DNA from: CAUZJO01 sp963580245
Lineage (GTDB): Bacteria; Sumerlaeota; Sumerlaeia; MVZB01
DNA: 20,994 nucleotides
Assembly (NCBI GenBank): GCA_963580245.1
Contig: CAUZJO010000082.1
Location: 1 to 20,994 of the forward strand
Reading direction: 5' to 3'
Every line of letters starts with the position of its first letter. The first letter of the stretch is position 1. The position numbers were made by a program, and so were the translations under genes. Under the pieces are notes generated by a model that saw only the letters and a program-made list of their open reading frames with translations, was not told where the DNA came from and searched no databases. Shown here one piece after another: positions 1 to 6,724 of the stretch.

Positions 1-113
1 TCGACGCTCATAACAAGGGCCCCCGATCCATTACTTGGACCGCCAAGGCCGAGACGATTCTCGAAAAAGTCCGCCGCGCCCGCGCCACACTGGATAATCT
101 GCAACCAGCGTGA
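1..113 (+). CDS. IS630-type transposase, C-terminal fragment (partial at left edge)
   Basis: Reading from base 3 gives a 36-residue tail ending at TGA 111-113. It starts DAHNKGPRSITWTAKAETIL and ends with an Arg/Ala-rich helix. A 'HN...P..W..A...I..KV.RAR' ending is the familiar C-terminus of IS630/Tc1-mariner DDE transposases, where it follows the last catalytic acid. Only this tail is inside the window, so it cannot be seen whether the copy is complete, and I could not place its inverted repeat in the bases after the stop. The next features are a lipoprotein gene and pseudogenes, which fits an insertion-prone zone. Family call by motif only. Confidence 0.6.
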   Translation, partial: DAHNKGPRSITWTAKAETILEKVRRARATLDNLQPA

Positions 114-147
114 GACACTACACTAGCCTGATCTTATACATGATCCC

Positions 148-174
148 CGCGCGGATTTCCAATTGATCCGCGTG
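148..174 (+). repeat. Hairpin between transposase tail and lipoprotein gene
   Basis: CGCGCGGAT (148-156) and ATCCGCGTG (166-174) form a 9-bp stem with one G-T pair around a 9-nt loop. It has no T-run, so it could be a transcript-end hairpin of the transposase gene or a 5' leader structure of the lipoprotein mRNA. A weak -10-like TATACA lies at 135-140. Confidence 0.35.
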
Positions 175-196
175 CACTCGTGAAGGAGAAGGAAAC

Positions 197-391
197 ATGA
201 GAAGCTTTTCGGTTACTTGCCGCTTGTTCGCATCATGCTTCGCTTTGATGCTACTGATTTGCCTCTCCGGCTGCTACGGACCGTCCGAGGAGTCGTCGTG
301 GCCTCTCTCCCAAACGTCCTCTTCGGACGAAGTTCAGGACGCGCCCGCGGCCGGGCACGGCGATGATTTCAACGCCGATGACGTCGAGTAG
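197..391 (+). CDS. Small acidic lipoprotein
   Basis: A 64-residue protein with a good ribosome site (GAAGGAGAAGG, 182-192) a few bases before ATG 197. Residues 1-25 are a lipoprotein signal peptide: a basic start (MRS), a hydrophobic core (FALMLLICL) and the lipobox LSGC with Cys26 as the predicted lipidated residue. The mature part is about 39 residues, rich in Ser, Asp and Glu, with no recognisable domain. The sequence shows export and lipid anchoring; the function is unknown. It is flanked by a transposase remnant and, on the other strand, by a pseudogene whose end it overlaps by a few codons, so no operon partner is visible. The strong ribosome site and lipobox make it a credible real gene despite its size. 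Confidence 0.6.
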   Translation: MRSFSVTCRLFASCFALMLLICLSGCYGPSEESSWPLSQTSSSDEVQDAPAAGHGDDFNADDVE

Positions 392-983
392 CGACTGACG
401 TTCGCGTGGCGCGCGTCACGGAGGACTGAACGCGGGCGAGGTTTCGCTCACGCAAGCGACCGATCCTGTTGATCTCTTGGCTGGACAATTCGTGGGGCAA
501 CACGCTCTGGACCCGTTCGAGGCGGTCGCGTAGGAGCTTGACGTTGGCGAGCTCGTTCAGTTGGCTCTCCGCGACGCGGCTGGTGTCGTATTCGAGTACG
601 GGGCGGTCGTCGCGATAGATCGCGGCGCCGTGGGCCAGAAAATTGTGGTCGTCCGCGCACACCAGGCCCACCCGCGCGTCATTCATCCAGTCGGTCTTGA
701 AATAATCACGGATCGGCTCAAAGACACGGGGCTCGATGTCCACGCAATCGACACGGTCCATGTCGTACATCAAAAATCGGCTGGGGGTCTGACCGGCCCC
801 GATGCTGACCACCATCGGGATGGCCAATGGGAACGACGCCCCGAGAAGACGCCCAGCACGGTGCTGAGCGCGAACGCCGTTGAACCGAGGACCAGCGGAG
901 GCCTGGCGAATCCAGCAAACCTCGTAGACCAGGCCCGCGAAGCCCGAGAGAAAAAAGCATGTGATCGCAACAACGTTTCGCAA
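369..983 (-). pseudogene. Decayed spermidine-synthase-like membrane protein (fused MFS/synthase type)
   Basis: Pieces of one large protein survive in order but in changing frames. From TTG 983 the frame reads CFFLSGFAGLVYEVCWIRQA, the first membrane helix of the fused transporter/spermidine-synthase family. The next stretch, LVLGSTAFALSTVLGVFSG, is only readable in another minus-strand frame (about 835-905). The first frame then resumes with GASFPL, VDCVDIEPRVFE (the AdoMet/polyamine-binding fold), DYFKTDWMNDARVGLVCADD, and finally DDRPVLEYDTSR, which is normally near the end of the synthase domain. Intact relatives are several times longer. So at least two frame changes and large internal deletions are visible, the last between 'HNFLAHG' and 'DDRPVLEY'. 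The family name is from recalled motifs; that it is broken is seen directly. Confidence 0.65.
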
Positions 984-1131
984 ACTATTCGCTTTCCCAG
1001 CGGGGTCAGTCGAGTGAATACTATTCAGGCCTCAGAAGCACGAATTTGAGATCTCCCGCTCTTGCGTAGGTTTAACTTCGTGTCACCATCTGTTTGGCGT
1101 GCTTATTCTTAGCGGAGTGATGGAGCTGGAG

Positions 1132-2205
1132 ATGAGAACATTTCTGATTGACGACAAGCTGTGGACCGATTGCTTCGCCGACCCGCGCGAGGACACCTTC
1201 GGCCCAGTCTACGGACAGAGCAGGGCGCTGGTTTGGACGCTCTGCTACCGCGTGCTGCATAACGAAGAGGATGCCCGCGACGTCTTTCAGTCGGTCTATT
1301 GCCGGCTGCTCAAATGGGCGCGAGACCCCCGCCACCGCGAACTGCCCCAGATTCACCAGCGCGGCATCTATTATCTGGCGTTGCGAGAGGCCAATAACCT
1401 GCGCATGCGACGATCGCGAAGGGCGCGCAAGGAGGTTGCCATGGAAACCCTGCCGGTTGCAATCGACACCGGCACCCGAACCGATCAGGCCATCCACGAT
1501 CGGGAGACGCGCAGCCTGATCGAGGGGATCATCGCGACGCTGCCCGACCGTTACCGTCTGCCGCTCTTACTCCATTACTTCCACGGGATGACGCACAAGG
1601 AGATTGCGATGTTGCTGGGCAAGCCGGCCAGCACCATCTCCAGCCGCATCGCCACGGCCCATCGCAAACTGGAACCGCTGATGCGTCGCGTGGGACTGGG
1701 CGGGGCGGCGATGTTGCTTGGCGTCATGGGGGCGCGGGCCTCTTTAATTGAGCCGCGGGCGGGGCTCGATCTTGCCAGCGTGTTTAAGCGCATCCAGGAG
1801 GAGGTTGGCGCGGGCGCAGCCGGGGCAGGCGGCGCGGGGGTGGATGGAGCGATCACGTCCGCCACAACGACGCCTTTTCACTTCGCCCTCCACGGTATTC
1901 AAGCCAAGCTGGCGGTGCTGGGTCTGTCCGTGGCGATCCTGGGCGGATTGGTCCTGTTGGTTCATCGCATCAACGCCACGAATCCTTATCTCATGTTGGG
2001 CAAGCGGCCGGCGGCCGCGCACACGCAGTCCGGCGCCGCAGATCAGGCGTCGGTCCCCGGAGGGCAGTTCATCACCCCGGCGGGTGGATTCGTCGTCAAT
2101 GGATATTCATTCTCGCCGTTCGCGTGCCCCCATTCCCAGGGGACCGGCGCGGCGTCGGGTCAGAAAAACGTCGCTCGATCAAACCACGGGCCAGGGGCTC
2201 GGTGA
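1132..2205 (+). CDS. ECF-type RNA polymerase sigma factor with membrane-anchored C-terminal extension
   Basis: A sigma-70 family regulator. Numbered from ATG 1132 (357 residues), region 2 lies at about 23-65 (ALVWTLCYRVLHNEEDARDV, then FQSVYCRLLKW). Region 4 with its helix-turn-helix lies at about 134-187 (IIATLPDRYRLPLLLHY, MTHKEIAMLLGKPASTISSR). Beyond residue 190, where a plain ECF factor ends, comes a Gly/Ala-rich linker, a single membrane helix at about 257-278 (LAVLGLSVAILGGLVLLV) and about 75 low-complexity residues. ATG 1132 has GGAG at 1122-1125, six bases upstream; ATG 1120 and GTG 1099 are in-frame alternatives. No anti-sigma gene adjoins it, so the anchored tail may do that job (inference). 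The last about 15 codons overlap minus-strand gene remnants, so the natural C-terminus may have been altered. Confidence 0.85.
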   Translation: MRTFLIDDKLWTDCFADPREDTFGPVYGQSRALVWTLCYRVLHNEEDARDVFQSVYCRLLKWARDPRHRELPQIHQRGIYYLALREANNLRMRRSRRARKEVAMETLPVAIDTGTRTDQAIHDRETRSLIEGIIATLPDRYRLPLLLHYFHGMTHKEIAMLLGKPASTISSRIATAHRKLEPLMRRVGLGGAAMLLGVMGARASLIEPRAGLDLASVFKRIQEEVGAGAAGAGGAGVDGAITSATTTPFHFALHGIQAKLAVLGLSVAILGGLVLLVHRINATNPYLMLGKRPAAAHTQSGAADQASVPGGQFITPAGGFVVNGYSFSPFACPHSQGTGAASGQKNVARSNHGPGAR

Positions 2206-2510
2206 ACTCCATATCCTTGACCCCGTCTTGGAGCTTTGTCAGCCGGAGGGATCCAGAACACGGGCGGGGCCGACCGATGGTTGGCGCCCGTGCCGACGAT
2301 GCCCAGGCGGATCGGATTTTGAATCAGGCATTGCTCCTCTCCAGCGGCCGGGCGGTCAGGTTGAGAAAACCGCGACCGGCCGCGAGCGTCATAAACTCCG
2401 CGTCCTCGCCCCCCCTCGGCTGACTTCGAAACCCAGCGACCGATAGAATCTGACGGCCCGGCCCATGTCGCGCGTGCCCTGATCGATTCGACGCTGGGCT
2501 CGCCCGCCGG
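2160..2510 (-). pseudogene. Remnants of a VOC/glyoxalase-type protein and a possible oxidoreductase start
   Basis: Reading the minus strand from about 2500, one frame gives DMGRAVRFYRSLGFEVSRGG, the N-terminal strand-helix of vicinal-oxygen-chelate proteins. At a run of seven C (seven G on the coding strand, about 2410-2416) it shifts, and the neighbouring frame continues EDAEFMTLAAGRGFLNLTAR to a stop at 2324-2326. VOC proteins normally continue about 60 more residues, so the C-terminal half is gone. Overlapping the stop, another frame gives NPIRLGIVGTGAN (about 2280-2318), which resembles the Rossmann start of Gfo/Idh/MocA oxidoreductases but dissolves at once. The remainder to 2160 is not recognisable. 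This fills the 384-base gap between the sigma gene and glgB; I see no intact gene in it. Confidence 0.5.
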
Positions 2511-2589
2511 GTTGTCCGAATGCCGATCGTTCATTTCGGGAATCTCCGAGCTTGCCACGCCTCCATTTTTATGAAAAGGGTATTGTTGT

Positions 2590-4551
2590 ATGGGACCGGT
2601 CCAAACCGCAACCGCAGGATCACGCGAAACGCAGGCCGTAGCCGTGCGCTACGACATCTCCCTACTCACCGAGGACGACCTGCATCTCTTCAACGAAGGG
2701 ACGCATTACCGCCTCCACCAGAAACTCGGTGCGCATCTGATCCGGCGGGAGGGGGCCGTCGGCGTCTATTTCGCCCTCTGGGCGCCCAATGCCAACAGCG
2801 TCCACGTCATCGGCGACTTCAACGGGTGGGACAAGACCTCGCACCCGTTGCGGCCGCGCGGCTCCTCGGGCATCTGGGAGGGGGTCATCCCCGGTCTTGG
2901 CCTGGGCGAGGTGTATAAGTACCATGTCGTCTCCAACAATTTCGGTTTCCACGCGGACAAGGCCGACCCTTTGGGGTTTTATCACGAGATTCCGCCGCGG
3001 ACGGCCTCGCGCGTCTGGGACCTGAGTTATGAGTGGAACGACCGGGACTGGATGGATCAGCGGCACAAGCACAACGACCTGCACGCCCCGATCTCGATCT
3101 ACGAGGTGCATCTGGGATCGTGGCACCGGGTGATCGAGGACGGTTTCCGGTCGCTCTCATATCGAGAGGCGGCCCAGCAACTCGCCGAACACGTCAAGCA
3201 GACCGGGTTCACCCATGTCGAGCTGTTGCCGGTTATGGAGCACCCGTTTTTCGGCTCGTGGGGATATCAGTGCACGGGATACTTCGCGCCGAGCAGCCGC
3301 TACGGGACGCCGCAGGACCTGATGGCGCTGATCGACACGCTGCACGAGCACGGCATCGGCGTGATCCTGGATTGGGTGCCCTCGCATTTCCCCACCGACG
3401 AGCATGGGCTCGGCTATTTCGACGGCACACATCTCTATGAGCACGCCGACGCGCGGCAGGGCTTCCACCAGGAGTGGTTGAGTTTCATTTTCAATTATGA
3501 CCGTCACGAGGTGGTCAGCTTTCTGGTGAGCAGCGCGATGTTCTGGCTCGAGCAGTATCACGCCGACGGCCTGCGCGTGGACGGCGTGGCCTCGATGCTC
3601 TATCTCGACTACGCGCGCCGCGAGGGCGAGTGGATTCCCAACCGCTACGGCGGCAACGAGAACCTGGGGGCCATCGAGTTCCTGCGCCGGCTCAACGATG
3701 AAATTTATCGCCATCACCCCGACGTCCAGACCTACGCCGAGGAATCGACCGCCTGGCCGATGGTGGCGCGGCCGACGTGGGTGGGGGGGCTTGGCTTCGG
3801 CCTCAAGTGGGACATGGGCTGGATGCACGACACGCTCCGTTACTTCTCCAAGGACCCGATCCACCGTAAGTATCAGCACAACGACCTGACGTTCCGGAGT
3901 CTCTACGCCTTTTCCGAGAACTTCATCCTGCCGCTCTCGCACGACGAGGTCGTGCACGGCAAGGGCTCGCTGCTTGGCAAAATGCCGGGCGACCCGTGGC
4001 AGAAGTTCGCCAACCTGCGTCTGCTGTTCGCCGCGATGTTCGCCCAGCCCGCCAAGAAGCTGCTCTTCATGGGCGGCGAATTCGGCCAATGGAGCGAGTG
4101 GAACCACGATGCGAGTCTGGATTGGGGGCTGCTGGAGTATGACAGTCACCGCCAATTGATGCATCTGGTCGGCGAGCTGAACGCGCTCTATCGCCGCGAG
4201 CCGGCCCTGCACCGGCTCGATTGCCACCCCGAGGGTTTCGAGTGGATCGATTGTCAAGACACCGAGGAGAGCACGCTGAGCATGATCCGCCACTCGGGCG
4301 GCGAGCGGCTCGAGACGATCATCGTCGTCTTCAACTTCACGCCGGTCCCGCGCACCGACTACCGCGTCGGCGTCCCGGCGGGCGGCTACTGGCGCGAGCT
4401 ACTCAACACCGACGCCGAATCTTTCGGCGGCAGCGGTCACGGCAATTTCGGCGGCGTCCAAGCCGACCTCATCCCCTGGCACGGCCGCCCCGCCTCGCTC
4501 AACCTCACGCTGCCGCCGCTGGGGGCGTTGTTTTTTAAGCATGAAAACTGA
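2590..4551 (+). CDS. glgB: 1,4-alpha-glucan branching enzyme
   Basis: Makes alpha-1,6 branches in glycogen by cutting and transferring alpha-1,4 chains (GH13 family, cytoplasm). The 653-residue length is normal for a GlgB with one N-terminal CBM48 module. CBM48 lies at about 45-140 (VYFALWAPNANSVHVIGDFN), the TIM-barrel catalytic domain at about 165-530, and the all-beta C-terminal domain after that. GH13 active-site motifs are intact: DGLRVDGVASM with nucleophile Asp331, YAEEST with acid/base Glu384, and LSHDEVVHGK with His451/Asp452. ATG 2590 is preceded by GAAAAGGG at about nine bases. It stands alone on this strand, with gene remnants upstream and a convergent FG-GAP gene downstream; no other glycogen gene is in the window, so its regulation is not visible. 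Confidence 0.97.
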   Translation: MGPVQTATAGSRETQAVAVRYDISLLTEDDLHLFNEGTHYRLHQKLGAHLIRREGAVGVYFALWAPNANSVHVIGDFNGWDKTSHPLRPRGSSGIWEGVIPGLGLGEVYKYHVVSNNFGFHADKADPLGFYHEIPPRTASRVWDLSYEWNDRDWMDQRHKHNDLHAPISIYEVHLGSWHRVIEDGFRSLSYREAAQQLAEHVKQTGFTHVELLPVMEHPFFGSWGYQCTGYFAPSSRYGTPQDLMALIDTLHEHGIGVILDWVPSHFPTDEHGLGYFDGTHLYEHADARQGFHQEWLSFIFNYDRHEVVSFLVSSAMFWLEQYHADGLRVDGVASMLYLDYARREGEWIPNRYGGNENLGAIEFLRRLNDEIYRHHPDVQTYAEESTAWPMVARPTWVGGLGFGLKWDMGWMHDTLRYFSKDPIHRKYQHNDLTFRSLYAFSENFILPLSHDEVVHGKGSLLGKMPGDPWQKFANLRLLFAAMFAQPAKKLLFMGGEFGQWSEWNHDASLDWGLLEYDSHRQLMHLVGELNALYRREPALHRLDCHPEGFEWIDCQDTEESTLSMIRHSGGERLETIIVVFNFTPVPRTDYRVGVPAGGYWRELLNTDAESFGGSGHGNFGGVQADLIPWHGRPASLNLTLPPLGALFFKHEN

Positions 4552-4573
4552 GAAGTAGGATCGGTGTAGATGT

Positions 4574-4597
4574 CGAGATCGACTGAAGTCGGTCTCG
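4574..4597. terminator. Hairpin between convergent glgB and FG-GAP genes
   Basis: CGAGATCGAC (4574-4583) and GTCGGTCTCG (4588-4597) form a 10-bp stem with one G-T pair and a TGAA tetraloop. It sits 23 bases after the glgB stop and 14 bases before the end of the opposing gene, the right place for a shared two-way terminator. There is no T-run on either side, so it would be a weak or non-canonical intrinsic terminator. Confidence 0.5.
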
Positions 4598-4610
4598 TAT
4601 CTGGACGTGA

Positions 4611-6455
4611 TCAATCCACTGAACCATTGAATAAATGCCAGCGCCGGGCGGAGTTGGGCGCGTCGAGGAGCGCCGCTCCGTTGACGACGACCAGGTTTCC
4701 CACGTCGAGCGTTCCGGGCGCGAGGCCGTCGCCGGTCATTTCATTGACGATGATGTCGGTGCGTTGGTCGCCGTTGACGTCACCCGCGGCCAGGCTGTAG
4801 CTCAGCGTGTCGCCGGCGCCGTTCTCGGTGGTGCGGCCCTTGGCACCCAGGATGAAGGCGTAGCGGAATCCCTCCCATGTCGTCATGCCCTGGCGCGACG
4901 TGTCGATGTTGAGCGGCCATCCCCCTTGTTGGCCGTAGAAGACGACGACCGAACCCGCCGAGTCGCGGTCCAGGACGTCGTCGTGCGGATTGCCGAAGAT
5001 GAGGTCGGCGATGCCGTCGCCGTCGAGGTCGCCGTCGGTGACCGTGTCACCTCCGATGGCCCCGTTGGTCGCCCCCAGGATGGTGGTGAAGCGCACCCCC
5101 GGGGGCGGGGTGTCGTCGATATTGAACTCGAGGCCGCGCAGGGTGGACGCGTCATAGAAGACGTAACCGATCCCCGACACGGGGCGGTCGCCCAGGGGGG
5201 AGCCGTCGCCGCTGAGGTCGCCCAAGAAGAGTTCGGGCCGGCCGTCGGCGTCGTAGTCGCTGCCGCCGAAAATCTCCTCGGCGAATTTCCGGTTGTCCTG
5301 CCCGCCGTCGATGGTCGTGAACGAGCCGGGACCGGAGAGGATATCGAAGGCGTAACCGTCCGGCCAGGGCGGAGGGGGAAAATTGTCGTCCCACGCGAGG
5401 AACAGGGTTCCCCTGGAGGACCCGCCCGTGGGTTGATAAGCGCCGACCGGGGCGCCTGGTGGTCGCAACGCCGCTCCGGAGCGATTGAGCGCCGCCCCCG
5501 TGAGGACCTCGCCGCGCCCGTTGCCGTCCAGGTCGGCGATGAAGCAGGTCGAGCCGACGTGATAGCCGCCGGAGCCCGGCGGGGGGCGGATGCGCGCGAT
5601 GCGACCGGCCAGGGCCGTCGAGCCGAACTCGGCCAGGTCAATCTGTTGGGAAGCGGCCAGGTGGGGACCGCCCTCGATTACGTAGATCTCGCCCCGATTG
5701 GCCTCGTCGGGGGTGTCGGGGACTCCGAAAAGATCGGCCTGGTCGGCACCCACGACGATATCGGGGATCTCGTCGCCCGTCACGTCGCCGGTCCGCATCC
5801 AGATGCCGAGGCGGTCATATTGCTTGGCCCCGATGAACGTGATCCAGTCGATTTCGGGTCCCTCCTGAGTGGATGTGGTTGCGTCGTCCAGGTCTTTGAG
5901 ATCGAGCGGGTTCAATTGGCTGGCCATCTCACGGAGTCCCGCCCCGCCGATCAGGATCGTCAACGCGCCCGCGCCGACGCGCCCCGCGGCCGTCGTGAAG
6001 TTTTGCCTGCCGATCAGCAAATCGCCCAGCCCATCGCCGGTCACGTCATCGATCCAGATTTCGTCACCGGCCATCTCGGTGATCCCCACGCCGAAGATCC
6101 TCAGGAAGCTTGGCTGCAAAATGGCGGTATCGTAAAACGGGCCGATCGTCCCGTCACCGAAGACGAGGTCGATCTCGCCGGCCTGGAGCCGGCCCAGCGG
6201 CGAGGCCAGGAAGTAGGCGACGGCGAAATCCTCGAATCCGTCCCCATCGCAATCGGCCCCGCCCGCCACCGGGACGCCGCGAAAGCCCATGCCCGTCGAA
6301 CCGTAGACGCGCGTGATCGTCCCCTCACCCTCCTCGGCCGTGGCCAGGTCAAGGGTCACCGACTGGGCCGGCGCGGCGGCGGGGAAAAGGAGGCCTGTCA
6401 ATAGGATCGGGACGAGGGACGGACAAAGCCGAATGACGGTTCGTACAGCTTTCAA
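4611..6455 (-). CDS. Secreted FG-GAP (integrin-alpha-like) beta-propeller protein
   Basis: A 614-residue exported protein of unknown role. Residues 1-30 are a signal peptide (basic start, LVPILLTGLLFPAAAPA, cleavage after APA). Seven calcium-binding loops of the D-x-D/N/T-x-D/N-G type recur every 70-90 residues: DCDGDGFED (68), DVTGDGLGD (137), DVTGDEIPD (224), DLDGNGRGE (308), DYDADGRPE (400), DLDGDGIAD (476) and DVNGDQRTD (559). Seven FG-GAP units predict a complete seven-bladed propeller, a fold used for ligand or surface binding. The only start that keeps the signal peptide is TTG 6455, with an in-frame stop 12 bases upstream and a GGAAGG at a long spacing. There is no enzyme domain and no C-terminal sorting tag that I recognise. 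It converges with glgB. Confidence 0.85.
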   Translation of the reverse strand: MKAVRTVIRLCPSLVPILLTGLLFPAAAPAQSVTLDLATAEEGEGTITRVYGSTGMGFRGVPVAGGADCDGDGFEDFAVAYFLASPLGRLQAGEIDLVFGDGTIGPFYDTAILQPSFLRIFGVGITEMAGDEIWIDDVTGDGLGDLLIGRQNFTTAAGRVGAGALTILIGGAGLREMASQLNPLDLKDLDDATTSTQEGPEIDWITFIGAKQYDRLGIWMRTGDVTGDEIPDIVVGADQADLFGVPDTPDEANRGEIYVIEGGPHLAASQQIDLAEFGSTALAGRIARIRPPPGSGGYHVGSTCFIADLDGNGRGEVLTGAALNRSGAALRPPGAPVGAYQPTGGSSRGTLFLAWDDNFPPPPWPDGYAFDILSGPGSFTTIDGGQDNRKFAEEIFGGSDYDADGRPELFLGDLSGDGSPLGDRPVSGIGYVFYDASTLRGLEFNIDDTPPPGVRFTTILGATNGAIGGDTVTDGDLDGDGIADLIFGNPHDDVLDRDSAGSVVVFYGQQGGWPLNIDTSRQGMTTWEGFRYAFILGAKGRTTENGAGDTLSYSLAAGDVNGDQRTDIIVNEMTGDGLAPGTLDVGNLVVVNGAALLDAPNSARRWHLFNGSVD

Positions 6456-6590
6456 TGGAATCGTTTAATCCTTCCGGGTGTCGTTGCTTGGGGGACCGAT
6501 GGCGCGAGACGGGTGGCCCTGGGCTGACTGCTTGAACCGGATGAATTGGTAACTTCAGGCTTCTGGAGCGGGATCATCCGGGGTCTTGTT

Positions 6591-6603
6591 GTTATGATAT
6601 AAC
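6591..6603. promoter_or_regulatory. Small palindrome upstream of the FG-GAP gene
   Basis: GTTATGATATAAC is a 5-bp dyad with a 3-base centre. It sits in the 269-base gap between two minus-strand genes, about 135 bases upstream of the FG-GAP start and in an AT-rich patch of otherwise GC-rich DNA. It could be a -10 region or an operator. The rest of this gap shows no coding signal. Confidence 0.2.
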
Positions 6604-6724
6604 GTTCGGAGCGATGAGAAAACGAGAATCCTGGCTCGCATGAAGATAAAGGCCCGGACTCGGCGCCGTTGCGGCGGCCGGGTTGGCGCGGGTGTGATTC
6701 AGGAATGGGAGTACGGAAAATGGG

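Noticed and set aside
2543..2589. Promoter for glgB in the AT-rich bases before its start
   Set aside because: TTGCCA is present, but no -10-like hexamer lies at an acceptable distance.
3157..4293. 378-codon minus-strand frame opposite glgB
   Set aside because: The plus strand encodes a complete GH13 enzyme with all catalytic residues; the antisense frame has no recognisable feature.
4635..6404. 589-codon plus-strand open frame opposite the FG-GAP gene
   Set aside because: No motif, signal or ribosome site; the minus strand has a signal peptide and seven periodic calcium loops. Long antisense frames are common in GC-rich DNA.
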